Assembly: GCA_016932015.1 (NCBI GenBank)
Contig: JAFGDQ010000103.1
Coordinates: forward strand, 1-41,640
Source: Spirochaetota bacterium
GTDB lineage: Bacteria > Spirochaetota > UBA4802 > JAFGDQ01
DNA: 41,640 nt
Direction of reading: 5' to 3'
Below the pieces are notes generated by a model. That model was given only the letters and a program-made list of their open reading frames with translations, did no database searches and was not told the origin of the DNA. Below, piece after piece: positions 8,425 through 17,139 of the stretch. Every line of letters starts with the position of its first letter. Positions within the stretch are counted from its first letter, which is position 1. The position numbers and the translations under genes were made by a program.

Positions 8425-9318
8425 TTATTTAGAATTCTTTACTTCGTTGAACACTTCCTGAGCCTGCTTTGGATTCGCCTTTTCATGTATTACAGCATAC
8501 AATGCCCTCATCATTGCGACAGGGTAAGGATGCTGCCATACATTTCTTCCAAGGTTAACTCCAATTGCTCCTTTCTGCATACCGTCATAAACAAAATCAA
8601 ATACTTCCATTTCAGTCTCGCATTTCGGCCCGCCCGCAATTACTACGGGTACAGGACAACCGTTTACAACTTTCTCAAAATCCTCTGCAGCATAATATGT
8701 CTTAACCACCTTGGCTCCGAGTTCAGCAGCTATTCTGCACCCTAACGCGAGAAATCTTGCAGTGCGTTTTTCAAGCTCTTTTCCAACTGCAGTTACAGCC
8801 ATTACCGGAATGCCGTAATTCTCGCAGTCATTTATAAGATCAGCCAGATTCTGAAGACTCTCTTTTTCATATTCACTTCCTACAAAAATTGAAAGCCCCA
8901 CTGCAGAGGCATTCACTCTTATGATGTCTTCAATTGAAGTTGTTACAACCTCATTCGCAAGGTCCTTGCCTATTACGCTTGTCCCACCCGATACCCTGAG
9001 GATAACAGGAGTATCAAGGTCCCTGTCTATTGCGCTGCGGAGTACTCCTCTTGTTACGAAAAGTCCGTCAGCATACTTTATAAGGTCCCTGATTGTTTCA
9101 CCCGGCCTTTCAAGACACCTGGTCGGGCCCTGAAAATAACCGTGATCTATAGGTAAAAAGAAACAGTGCCCGTCCGGTTTTATGAGTCTGGATAATCTGT
9201 TTCTCATACCCCAGTCAAGACTGTCAGCTCCCTTTATATATTTCCCGTCACCGGCTTTTTTTATTTGCGGCATTTCATCCACACTGCGTGCTTCCATAAT
9301 CCCTTCAGCATCCGCCAT
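8425..9318 (-). CDS. LsrF/DhnA-type class I aldolase or thiolase
   Basis: A 297-residue TIM-barrel enzyme of the DeoC/LacD/DhnA class I aldolase group. The N-terminal block (SLDWGMRNRLSRLIKPDGH followed by PIDHGYFQGPT) and VGSEYE, AVTAVGKE, KTYY and GCPVPVVIAGGPK closely follow E. coli LsrF, the thiolase that cleaves 3-hydroxy-5-phosphonooxypentane-2,4-dione in AI-2 degradation. Lys206 in KTYY is the likely Schiff-base lysine. I start at the ATG of MADAEG because AGGAG lies seven bases upstream; an in-frame ATG 13 codons earlier lacks one. No other lsr gene is present, and the neighbour is a class II aldolase, so a central-carbon aldolase role is also plausible. Confidence 0.85.
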   Translation of the reverse strand: MADAEGIMEARSVDEMPQIKKAGDGKYIKGADSLDWGMRNRLSRLIKPDGHCFFLPIDHGYFQGPTRCLERPGETIRDLIKYADGLFVTRGVLRSAIDRDLDTPVILRVSGGTSVIGKDLANEVVTTSIEDIIRVNASAVGLSIFVGSEYEKESLQNLADLINDCENYGIPVMAVTAVGKELEKRTARFLALGCRIAAELGAKVVKTYYAAEDFEKVVNGCPVPVVIAGGPKCETEMEVFDFVYDGMQKGAIGVNLGRNVWQHPYPVAMMRALYAVIHEKANPKQAQEVFNEVKNSK

Positions 9319-9414
9319 TTTAATTCTCCTTGTTAAAATACTTTTTATTACAGACAATAAAAATATATTATCTGTTTATTTTTGTCAGATTGATTAAAAA
9401 AGATATATTTAAAA

Positions 9415-9630
9415 TTTATTAACTCAACTTGACTGGCTTTTTACTTTAATTTTTGCAGTTGAGATGTTAAATATATATTATTTTAATCAATTTTTAGGCA
9501 ACAGGATGTTGCCTAAGACGCAAAGGACATGGATGGACTATTTGCGGCGTAAAATTGATTAAAATAATATATGTTTAACATGAATTAACGTTATTCAAAA
9601 GTAAAAAGCCAGTCAAGTTGAGTTAATAAA
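9415..9630. repeat. MITE-like 216-bp inverted-repeat element
   Basis: Perfect 33-bp terminal inverted repeats at 9415-9447 and 9598-9630 (outer bases TTTATTAACTCAACTTGACT). Nested inside is a second pair of 29 bp at 9466-9494 and 9551-9579 with one mismatch. The centre holds a 9-bp hairpin TAGGCAACA/TGTTGCCTA (9495-9503, 9507-9515) and an imperfect ACGCAAA/TTTGCGGCGT pair. There is no reading frame. It sits between alaS and the LsrF-like gene. Size, terminal repeats and lack of coding suggest a non-autonomous transposable element. Confidence 0.75.
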
Positions 9631-9670
9631 TATAAAATAAATACCGAAAAATAAAAAGGTCAAGTAATTA

Positions 9671-9733
9671 ATATCAGTCTGCCTTAAAACTGATATCTGC
9701 CATAATAAAAAGGACGATATTAATCGTCCTTTT
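9671..9733 (-). terminator. alaS intrinsic terminator, with a second hairpin
   Basis: AAAAGGACGAT (9708-9718) and ATCGTCCTTTT (9723-9733) form an 11-bp stem with a 4-base loop. Read on the minus strand the stem ends in a T-run, as expected 42 bases after alaS. A further perfect 8-bp hairpin ATATCAGT/ACTGATAT (9671-9678, 9689-9696) lies just beyond. Confidence 0.8.
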
Positions 9734-9775
9734 GTAAATTACTATATAAACAGAACCTGTTCAGTTCTTAATGCC

Positions 9776-12397
9776 TTATACTGAAACAGCTTCCTTTGCC
9801 AGTTTCACTGCTTCATTAATAGCTTTTGAAAGCTGGTCAGGCAGCTTTCCTCCTGCCTGCGCCATATCCTTTCTTCCGCCGCCGCCGCCGCCGACTATCT
9901 TTGACGTCTCCCTGATCAGTTTTCCGCAGTCAATTCCCTTCTCAACAGCACCTTTTGTTGCTGCAAAAAGCAGAAGCGCTTTGCCGTCTGCTTTTGAACC
10001 AAAGCATGTCACAGAAACCTGCTCCTTTGACCTTACCATATCTGAAACTTTTCTGAGTTCTTCAGCGTTCATATTTTCATACTCATGAGCAACAATCTTT
10101 ACACCGTTTACAACAACAGCGTCATCGATTAAAGAGCCTATGTCGGAAGAAATCCGGTCTGATTTGATTTTTTTAAGTTCCTTCTCAAGAGTATTTGCCC
10201 TCTCTGCAAGCTCCATTACCCTCTTAGCTAAATCATTTTCCGATATATTAAGTTTTCCGCTTAATGAAGATATAATATTATTCTGCTTATTAAATTTATC
10301 AAAAAAGCCTTTAAGAGTAATTCCTTCAATTCTCCTCATCCCCGCACCTGGAGAACTTTCCCTCAGTATTTTGAAAACACCAATCTTGCCTGTATTATCA
10401 ACATGGGTACCGCCGCAAAGTTCCATGCTGAAACCGTCAACAGTAACAACTCTTACTGTGTCCTCATACTTCTCGTCAAAAACCGCAAGTGCGCCTTTTG
10501 CCTGAGCAGCTTCCAGATCCATTATTTCAGTTGAAACGGAACGGTTTTCCCATATCGTTTCATTTACAAGATTTTCGACTTTTTCTATTTCCTCTTCACT
10601 CATGGGATTAAAATGAGAATAATCAAACCTGAACCTTTCAGGCTCAACAAGAGAACCCGCCTGCTGAACATGATTGCCGAGCACTTTGCGGAGAGCTGCC
10701 TGCAACAGATGCGTGGCAGTATGATTTGCCTTAATCAGATTGCGCCTTAAAATATCTATTTCAGTTTTTACATTATCGCCTGCGGAAAACTCGCCTTTTA
10801 CGACTTTTCCGAAGTGGACAAATGTCTTGTCATATTTCTGAGTATCTTCAACAATAAATTCACTGTTATCTGAGCATATCCTGCCGGTATCTCCTACCTG
10901 GCCTCCGGATTCCCCGTAAAAACAGGTTGCATCAGTGACAATAAAACCGGACTCATCTGATGTAAGTTTTTTTACTCTTTTGCCGTCAGCTGCCAGTGCG
11001 ACTATGCGTGAATCAGCTGATCCGGTCTCATAACCTCTGAATTCCGTTGCTCCTGCATCTTTTACTATTTCTTTAAAAAGATTCTCATAAGCAGGATCAC
11101 CGCCTTTCCAGCTGAGCCTGCCTCTTTCGCGCTGCTTTTCCATTTCAGCTTCAAAGCCTGCCACATCAACTGTCATATCGTGCTCGCGAACAATATCAGC
11201 TGTAAGATCAACCGGAAATCCATATGTATCATATAGTTTAAAAGCTATATCTCCGGGGATGACTTTCCCTTTAATATCCTGAACAGCCTTTTCAAGAACT
11301 TTCATACCGTTGCCAAGGGTTCTTGAGAACTGTTCCTCTTCTCTCTGAAGTGTTTCCTCTACGTATGATTTTTTATCAATAATTTCCGGATACGCTTCAC
11401 CCATCTCCTTTATGAGCGGATCAACAAGCTTGTAAAAGAACAGTTCGGACATTCCAAGCTTGTGTCCGTGACGCAGGGCGCGGCGGATGATCCTGCGAAG
11501 AACATAACCGCGTCCTTCATTCGAAGGAAGCACCCCGTCAGTAACAAGAAAAGCCGCGGAGCGGATATGGTCAGCGATTACACGCAGTGAATTGTTTTCA
11601 ATATCTTTCTGAACTGTAACTTCAGCAACAGCCTGAAGCAGGTTTTTGAATAAATCTATATCATAATTGCTGTGAACGCCCTGCATTACCGCGGCAACCC
11701 TTTCAAGGCCCATGCCTGTATCTACAGAAGGTTTCGGAAGAGGAGTAAGCTTTCCGTCAGCAGACCTCTCATACTGCATAAAAACAAGATTCCATATTTC
11801 TACATAGCGGTCCAGGTCTTCATCTTTACTGCCTGGAGGGCCCCCTGGTATTTCCTCACCGTGATCGTAAAATATCTCGGTGCACGGCCCGCACGGCCCT
11901 GTATCACCCATAGCCCAGAAATTATCCTTTTCTCCCATTTTTGAAAACCTGTCAGGATTTACGCCAATTTCATTGAGCCAGATTTTTTCTGCTTCTTCAT
12001 CCTCTTTATATACAGTTACCCAGAGTTTTTCCTCCGGTATTTGAAGGACTTTTGTCAGATATTCCCAGGCAAATCCGATAGCCTCTCTTTTGAAATAATC
12101 GCCGAAACTGAAATTGCCCAGCATTTCAAAAAACGTATGATGCCTTGAAGTATAGCCTACTTTTTCCAGGTCATTATGCTTTCCGCCTGCCCGTACACAG
12201 CGCTGGACAGAGGTTGCCCTGTTATAGTCGCGTTTTTCCTTGCCCAGAAAAACGTCCTTAAACTGTACCATACCCGCGTTTGTAAAAAGCAGAGTCGGGT
12301 CGTTCCCCGGCACAAGAGGACTTGTGGGTACAACTCTGTGATTTTTACTCTGGAAAAAATCCAGGAATGATTTTCGAATTTCTTTTGTGCTTAACAT
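9776..12397 (-). CDS. alaS: Alanyl-tRNA synthetase
   Basis: Charges tRNA-Ala with alanine in the cytosol. At 873 residues it has the usual full length. The N-terminal class II catalytic domain begins LSTKEIRKSFLDFF and contains the conserved segment TNAGMVQFKDVFLG and RHHTFFEMLGNFSFGDYF. The editing domain carries its zinc-site motifs HTATH (His559 onward) and CGGTH (661-665). The C-Ala domain has the glycine run GGGGGGRKDMAQAGG near the end. Every functional domain is present with no disruption. It follows recX by 20 bases and is probably co-transcribed with it; a strong terminator lies downstream. Confidence 0.98.
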   Translation of the reverse strand: MLSTKEIRKSFLDFFQSKNHRVVPTSPLVPGNDPTLLFTNAGMVQFKDVFLGKEKRDYNRATSVQRCVRAGGKHNDLEKVGYTSRHHTFFEMLGNFSFGDYFKREAIGFAWEYLTKVLQIPEEKLWVTVYKEDEEAEKIWLNEIGVNPDRFSKMGEKDNFWAMGDTGPCGPCTEIFYDHGEEIPGGPPGSKDEDLDRYVEIWNLVFMQYERSADGKLTPLPKPSVDTGMGLERVAAVMQGVHSNYDIDLFKNLLQAVAEVTVQKDIENNSLRVIADHIRSAAFLVTDGVLPSNEGRGYVLRRIIRRALRHGHKLGMSELFFYKLVDPLIKEMGEAYPEIIDKKSYVEETLQREEEQFSRTLGNGMKVLEKAVQDIKGKVIPGDIAFKLYDTYGFPVDLTADIVREHDMTVDVAGFEAEMEKQRERGRLSWKGGDPAYENLFKEIVKDAGATEFRGYETGSADSRIVALAADGKRVKKLTSDESGFIVTDATCFYGESGGQVGDTGRICSDNSEFIVEDTQKYDKTFVHFGKVVKGEFSAGDNVKTEIDILRRNLIKANHTATHLLQAALRKVLGNHVQQAGSLVEPERFRFDYSHFNPMSEEEIEKVENLVNETIWENRSVSTEIMDLEAAQAKGALAVFDEKYEDTVRVVTVDGFSMELCGGTHVDNTGKIGVFKILRESSPGAGMRRIEGITLKGFFDKFNKQNNIISSLSGKLNISENDLAKRVMELAERANTLEKELKKIKSDRISSDIGSLIDDAVVVNGVKIVAHEYENMNAEELRKVSDMVRSKEQVSVTCFGSKADGKALLLFAATKGAVEKGIDCGKLIRETSKIVGGGGGGRKDMAQAGGKLPDQLSKAINEAVKLAKEAVSV

Positions 12398-12417
12398 CGA
12401 ATACCCTTATTTGAAAC

Positions 12418-13041
12418 TTATATATGTTCTTCGTTTTTTAATCTGTCAATAATCTGTCGTACCCGGCTTTCGGAAAAGCCTTTCTGCTGCAGAAAATAAA
12501 CCAGCTTTGCGGTTTTATTTTTCCTGTTTTCCAGAGAACACAGTTTTTTTAAAGCAAGGTCGTAAATATCATTGATATCTGTATTTCCAGCTTCAGTTGC
12601 TTTTATGGCTTTATTAATAATTTCCCTGCTTACGCCTTTTTTATAAAGATCCCTTTTCAGCAGGTTCTCACCAACAACTCTTGATTTTATTTTGCTGTTG
12701 ATAAATCTCACCGCAAAATCATAATCATCTATATACCCGGCATCTTTCAGCCCTGCCAGTATTTCGTCAATAATATCCTTTGAAAAGCCTTTTTTATATA
12801 AATAAGTTTTCATCTCCTGCGCGGAATGACTTCGCATTGCAAGGTAATTCAGAGCTTTCTGCCTGCACTGCCACCTGTCCGATTCCTCTTTTAACTGTTG
12901 ATAAAGAGCAGTATCAAGCACCTGTTCCCTTGACACTGAATACATACTGTAAACCTCAGGCGACATTTTAAATGTCTCGCCCGTATCAAGGTCAATCCTT
13001 ATATACGAATCCGTATATCTTATCTCTGTAATCTGAGCCAT
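12418..13041 (-). CDS. recX: Regulatory protein RecX
   Basis: Small helical protein that binds RecA filaments and limits recombinase activity. At 207 residues it is of typical length and shows the repeated three-helix RecX modules: RSHSAQEMKTYLYKKGFSKD, the IIDEILAGLKDAGYIDDYDF segment, then KSRVVGENLLKRDLYKKGVS and a final FLQQKGFSESRVRQII. An N-terminal extension of about 60 residues precedes the modules. recX is followed by alaS after 20 bases, an order seen in other bacteria. recA is not in the window. Confidence 0.92.
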   Translation of the reverse strand: MAQITEIRYTDSYIRIDLDTGETFKMSPEVYSMYSVSREQVLDTALYQQLKEESDRWQCRQKALNYLAMRSHSAQEMKTYLYKKGFSKDIIDEILAGLKDAGYIDDYDFAVRFINSKIKSRVVGENLLKRDLYKKGVSREIINKAIKATEAGNTDINDIYDLALKKLCSLENRKNKTAKLVYFLQQKGFSESRVRQIIDRLKNEEHI

Positions 13042-13130
13042 TTTTTCCGCACTTCTGTTGTTTTTTCATAACGCATGAAACATCTTTCTTAATAACAGTA
13101 AAAAAACACAAATGCAACCCTGCATAAAAT

Positions 13131-13164
13131 AAAAAAGGAGAGTGCCTTCAGGACACCCTCCCTT
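13131..13164 (-). terminator. Intrinsic terminator of rplM-rpsI
   Basis: On the minus strand GGAGGGTG pairs with CACTCTCC (one G-U) around an 8-10 base loop, and the stem is followed by TTTTTTATTTTAT. It lies about 45 bases after the rpsI stop codon, a textbook Rho-independent terminator. Confidence 0.85.
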
Positions 13165-13209
13165 GTGATATTAAATATTTCAGTTTTATTTGAACAAAAA
13201 AATAAATAA

Positions 13210-13602
13210 TTAACGTTTTGAAAACTGAAAACTCTTTCTTGCTTTCTTTCTGCCGTATTTTTTACGTTCGACCTTTCTTGAATCTCTTGTAAGGAATCCA
13301 TGGCTGCGTAATGTTTTTTTGTTCTTTTCATCAATAGAGGTCAGGCATCTAGCAATACCGAGTCTTACAGCGCCGGCCTGTCCCGACCATCCGCCTCCTG
13401 TTACAAAAGCATTAACATCATAGGATGAAAGAGACTCTGTCGCTTCAAGAGGTTGCCTTACGATCAGTTCCAGCGTTCCTCTTCTGAAGTATTCTGAAAC
13501 AGGCTGCTTATTTATGGTTATTTGTCCTGATCCCGGTTTTACCCAGACTCTCGCAATCGCGGTTTTTCTTCTTCCGGTTGCGTAATTTTTAACTTCCGCC
13601 AT
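13210..13602 (-). CDS. rpsI: 30S ribosomal protein S9 (uS9)
   Basis: Small-subunit protein whose C-terminal tail reaches the P-site tRNA. The 130 residues match the family throughout: ATGRRKTAIARVWVKPGSG at the start, GGGWSGQAGAVRLGIARCL in the middle, and the basic end LTRDSRKVERKKYGRKKAR followed by the universal KR terminus (FSKR). Encoded directly after rplM, 41 bases downstream, the usual bacterial operon. Confidence 0.98.
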   Translation of the reverse strand: MAEVKNYATGRRKTAIARVWVKPGSGQITINKQPVSEYFRRGTLELIVRQPLEATESLSSYDVNAFVTGGGWSGQAGAVRLGIARCLTSIDEKNKKTLRSHGFLTRDSRKVERKKYGRKKARKSFQFSKR

Positions 13603-13643
13603 ATACTATTACTCCTCTGTTTATTAAGCCCTTAATTATTATA

Positions 13644-14081
13644 TTATACCTCTAATTTTTCCGGTAACTGCGCTTCATGCGGATGTTCCGGCCCTGAGTA
13701 AACCTTTAAATTACCGAAAAGCTTTCTTCCAAGTTTATTTTTCGGAAGCATTCCTTTTACAGCATGCTCAATAATAAATTCAGGTTTGGTAGCTTTTATT
13801 TTCTTGATATTGGTAAATTTAATTCCGCCCGGATACTGGGAATGGCTGAAATATTCCTTTCTCTCTTCCTTACTTCCTGTAAGTACCACTTTATCCGCAT
13901 TAACAACTATTATATTGTCTCCCATATCCAGATGAGAAGTAAAAGCAGGTTTATTTTTACCTCGTAAAATATTAGCAATCTGAACAGCAAGTCTGCCCAG
14001 GATTTTACCTTCCGCATCAATAAGGAACCACTTTTTGTCGATCTCCGATGCTTTCATCGTGTATGTCTTCTGCATACTCAT
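13644..14081 (-). CDS. rplM: 50S ribosomal protein L13 (uL13)
   Basis: Early-assembly large-subunit protein of 145 residues. Diagnostic segments are KKWFLIDAEGKILGRLAVQI, LRGKNKPAFTSHLDMGD, the phosphate loop region VVLTGSKEERKEYFSHSQYP, and AVKGMLPKNKLGRKLFGNLK near the end. AGAGGG precedes the first ATG (MSMQKTYTMKAS), which I take as the start. First gene of the rplM-rpsI operon. Confidence 0.98.
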   Translation of the reverse strand: MSMQKTYTMKASEIDKKWFLIDAEGKILGRLAVQIANILRGKNKPAFTSHLDMGDNIIVVNADKVVLTGSKEERKEYFSHSQYPGGIKFTNIKKIKATKPEFIIEHAVKGMLPKNKLGRKLFGNLKVYSGPEHPHEAQLPEKLEV

Positions 14082-14426
14082 TGTGAACCCTCTTTTTTAA
14101 ACTATATATTATTAAATTATTTTCTGTTAAATAAATCAAGCTGAAAATTCAATATTTTCATGATGTAAATGACCAAATTATACAGGGCATACTTTTTGTC
14201 AAATAAAAAATATCAGGTTTTTTCTCCCTGCTGAACATGAATAAAATGTTTTAAATTGCGGAATCTATTTTTTTTCACAGAATATTCTTGACCATTGTCT
14301 GTAAAGCACTAAAGTTGTTTTTATTTTGGTCATACCTATTCCGTATGCAGCTTATAATTATTGCTCGGGAAAATGTTTATTTGGCGATTTCAGATTAACA
14401 ACACGTCTTTTATCAGGAATAATTAA
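14082..14426. other. Divergent intergenic region between rplM and an MFS gene
   Basis: This 345-base spacer carries promoters for both sides. On the minus strand TTGACA (14197-14202 as TGTCAA) and TATAAT (14177-14182 as ATTATA) are both perfect hexamers but only 14 bases apart, shorter than the usual 16-18, so the true rplM promoter may use one of them with another partner. No L13 or S9 autoregulatory structure was recognised, and there is no other gene. Confidence 0.4.
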
Positions 14427-15632
14427 ATGACTGGCAAAAATACCAAATCCGCTAAACCCAAATCTTTTTTCCTGACAGCACTTCCTTTCTATATTCTGGC
14501 ACATGGCGCTCATCATCTGCTTACAGCACTTCCGATGCCTCTGCTGCCTTATATACGTACGGAATTCTCTCTTGATTATACACAGGCTTCCTTTGTAACA
14601 TCAGCCTTTGCTCTCGCCAACGGGGCTGCCCAGCTGCCTGCGGGTTGGCTTGCTGACCGTATAGGTCCTACAATACTCATAACAGTAGGAATACTCGGCG
14701 TAGCAATTGCCGGCTTGTTAGTAGGGCTTTCACAGTCATTTATTATGCTCATTGCATTTATTATTCTTATGGGGCTCCTTGCAGGCGGATACCATCCGGC
14801 CGCAACACCGCTTATCTCAGAATCGGTTGAACCGAATCAGCGGGGAAGAGCCCTGGGAATTCATCTTATAGGCGGAAATTCCAGCTTTTTCATTGCTCCT
14901 GTAATAGCTGGCATGGTTGCGGGCACATGGGGGTGGAGAGGCTCCTTTCTCTGGCTGGCAGGGCCCACAGCTGTTTTCGGAATTCTCTTCTATTTTTATC
15001 TTCGTAAAAAGCACAGCAAAAGCCATATTGAGGAAAGACAGAAAAAAGCTGAAGCTGAAAAGCCGCCGGCTCCCGGAAATATTCGCCGCCTGTCGGCTTT
15101 CCTGACTATGACTGTTCTCGGCGGAGGAGCAGTCATGTCTGTAATGGCATTTCTGACCCTGTATATTGTCGATGATCTGGGCGCATCTGAAGAAGTGGCT
15201 GCTTCGCTGCTTTCCATTATTTTCTTTTCAGGTCTCTGGGCAGGCCCTGTCGGAGGCTATTTATCCGATAAAATAGGCAGTGTTCCCATAATTATAGTAT
15301 CAAGTTTAATTGGCGGCATAATTATTTATATTTTACAGTTTCCCGCCCTTGGAATTGCCTTCTATATAGTCCTGTTCTTAATGGGCCTTAATATGGCTCT
15401 CAGGATGCCTGTAGCTGAAGCTTTTATCATGGGTGAAACAATATCCAAATACCGTTCCACACTTTTCGGCATTTACTATTTTACTATGCATTATACCGGC
15501 GCTATTTTCGCGCCTTTTATGGGCGGATTCATTGAAAAATGGGGATTTCATACCTGCTTTTCTGTCGCCGGTATTGCAGTAATTGTAATAACATCTGTCT
15601 GCTCATTATTTATGCGCGGCAGTAAAGCCTGA
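14427..15632 (+). CDS. Major facilitator superfamily transporter
   Basis: A 401-residue transporter with 12 predicted helices in two halves. Motif A appears after helix 2 as GWLADRIG, and a related GYLSDKIG lies in the second half, the expected duplicated pattern. Loop 6-7 (KKHSKSHIEERQKKAEAEKP) is long and basic and should be cytoplasmic. The N-terminal segment AHGAHHLLTALPMPLLPYI recalls the Fsr/fosmidomycin-resistance type branch, but a drug substrate is not proven. It is a single gene on the plus strand, divergent from rplM, with no partner that hints at substrate. Confidence 0.9.
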   Translation: MTGKNTKSAKPKSFFLTALPFYILAHGAHHLLTALPMPLLPYIRTEFSLDYTQASFVTSAFALANGAAQLPAGWLADRIGPTILITVGILGVAIAGLLVGLSQSFIMLIAFIILMGLLAGGYHPAATPLISESVEPNQRGRALGIHLIGGNSSFFIAPVIAGMVAGTWGWRGSFLWLAGPTAVFGILFYFYLRKKHSKSHIEERQKKAEAEKPPAPGNIRRLSAFLTMTVLGGGAVMSVMAFLTLYIVDDLGASEEVAASLLSIIFFSGLWAGPVGGYLSDKIGSVPIIIVSSLIGGIIIYILQFPALGIAFYIVLFLMGLNMALRMPVAEAFIMGETISKYRSTLFGIYYFTMHYTGAIFAPFMGGFIEKWGFHTCFSVAGIAVIVITSVCSLFMRGSKA

Positions 15633-15766
15633 TACCGCATTAATACAACACCAACCTTTATTAATATGAAAAATATTATCTTTTCATCCGATTAATTGGT
15701 TGAAAAGTATATTAATTTTAATTATTATTATCGGATTGCCATATTTTTTTATCCGACAATATCCAT

Positions 15767-16657
15767 ATGAAAAAAATAACTATTTTACTGCTTATAATAT
15801 TGCCGGTTTTTTTATTTTCATCCGCACTTAAAGCGAATACAACACGGGACATTGGCAAAGAGCCGCGGCTAAACAGAAAAATAATCGCTGACTGGATAAT
15901 ACTATATACGAACATTGAACGTATAAAGAATGGACTTTCTCCGCTGGAATACGATGAAGCTCTTGCCAGTGCGGCTTTCTGGCAGGCGGATTACTGTGCG
16001 AAAATAAAAAACCTTGATCATATTTCCCGCATAAAGGGAATGGAAACACCAAAAGACAGAATCGAAAACTATGATAGAAAATGCGGATTCTGCGGTGAAA
16101 ATCTTGCAGCAATACTGAGTATGAATATTGAAGGGAAAAAAGCTTATGTAAAAGAGGATAAAGAAGGAACATATTACGATTTCGGTAATCATACTATTTG
16201 CTGGCGAAATGAAAAACAGGTAGCGTCTACAATTGTACGGAACTGGATGAACAGCAAATATCACAGGGACAATATTCTTAACCCCGGATTTCTATGGATC
16301 GGTGCCGAAACAGTCAGCGGAATTCTTGGTAAAAATAAGTCATACTACGGATGCCAGGTTTTTAACGGTTACGGCGGATTAAACACTGAAAGCATTAAAA
16401 TCAAATACAATCTTTCAGGCCTTAATGCGGATAAAGGAACAATCGAGGGAAAGGATGCGTATTTATTTTCATATAAAGGAAATCTTGAACCTTCCGTTTT
16501 TGAAATTACAGAGAACCAGGAAATTATCAAGCACAGTATTATAAAAAAAGATGAAAGATTTATCTTTATAAAAAACCGCCGGATAAGTAACGATTTATTC
16601 GCGGCTCTTTTTGATAAAAGAAATCAAATGCTGTACCCTGTACTTTTATTAAAATAA
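15767..16657 (+). CDS. Secreted CAP/SCP-domain protein
   Basis: A 296-residue exported protein with a signal peptide (about 1-24, cleavage near LKANT). The CAP (cysteine-rich secretory/SCP-PR1) domain covers about 40-205: NIERIKNGLSPLEYDEALAS, ...LDHIS, CGENLAA, VRNWMNSKYHRDNILNPGF and IGAETV. The conserved His and Glu of the CAP cavity are visible (His in LDHIS, Glu in CGENL, His in KYHRDN). Several cysteines may pair in the periplasm. About 90 C-terminal residues are of unknown fold. Bacterial CAP proteins have various roles, and none can be chosen here. No clear Shine-Dalgarno. Confidence 0.85.
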   Translation: MKKITILLLIILPVFLFSSALKANTTRDIGKEPRLNRKIIADWIILYTNIERIKNGLSPLEYDEALASAAFWQADYCAKIKNLDHISRIKGMETPKDRIENYDRKCGFCGENLAAILSMNIEGKKAYVKEDKEGTYYDFGNHTICWRNEKQVASTIVRNWMNSKYHRDNILNPGFLWIGAETVSGILGKNKSYYGCQVFNGYGGLNTESIKIKYNLSGLNADKGTIEGKDAYLFSYKGNLEPSVFEITENQEIIKHSIIKKDERFIFIKNRRISNDLFAALFDKRNQMLYPVLLLK

Positions 16658-16725
16658 TCAATAATTATATTTTTGCCGTTCAGGCTTTTGACATCAAAAG
16701 GTTATCGTTTGACTGGAGACATATT

Positions 16726-17064
16726 ATGGATAAAACTGTTTCGATTGAAAGCAATCTTGGTAAAAGGCTGAGTAAAATAAAAAAAGTAGAGGAAAGATGT
16801 CTTGTTTTTAAGAACAAACAGATTCCATTAGTAAGCAAAATTTCAATTGGCAGAGACCCCAAGAATAATATAGTACTGCATGATAAAATGGTATCACGGT
16901 TTCATGCTGAAATACAGAAGATAAAATCGGCATTCTTTATTACAGACCTGAACAGTTCCAACGGTACATATGTTAATGACGTAAAAGTCCCTGAAGGGAA
17001 ATACATCAAACTTAAAGAAAACGATAAAATCAGACTCGGCAAAAACGAACTGTCAATAATATGA
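16726..17064 (+). CDS. FHA-domain protein
   Basis: A 112-residue cytoplasmic protein that is little more than one forkhead-associated domain, a phosphothreonine-peptide binder. The core is ISIGRDPKNNIVLHDKMVSR, followed by FHAEI and DLNSSNGTYVND, giving the conserved GR, SRFHAEI and NSSNGT elements. The 30 N-terminal residues are charged and lack a threonine-rich motif. No Ser/Thr kinase or phosphatase gene lies in the window, so the partner is elsewhere. GGAG precedes the ATG. A shared bidirectional terminator follows. Confidence 0.9.
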   Translation: MDKTVSIESNLGKRLSKIKKVEERCLVFKNKQIPLVSKISIGRDPKNNIVLHDKMVSRFHAEIQKIKSAFFITDLNSSNGTYVNDVKVPEGKYIKLKENDKIRLGKNELSII

Positions 17065-17076
17065 TATCCTTACCGC

Positions 17077-17118
17077 AATAATAAAAGGACTGCTTTTATG
17101 AGCAGTCCTTTTATTATT
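17077..17118. terminator. Bidirectional intrinsic terminator
   Basis: A perfect 18-bp inverted repeat (17077-17094 and 17101-17118) with a 6-base loop; the core is AAAAGGACTGCT/AGCAGTCCTTTT. A-runs on one side and T-runs on the other serve both strands. It lies between the convergent FHA gene and the CsgG/LPP20-like lipoprotein gene. Confidence 0.9.
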
Positions 17119-17139
17119 AATATAATTTTTAATTTAAAA

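Noticed and set aside
8425..9318. AI-2 (lsr) operon
   Set aside because: Only the LsrF-like gene is present, with an aldolase beside it and no transporter, kinase or repressor.
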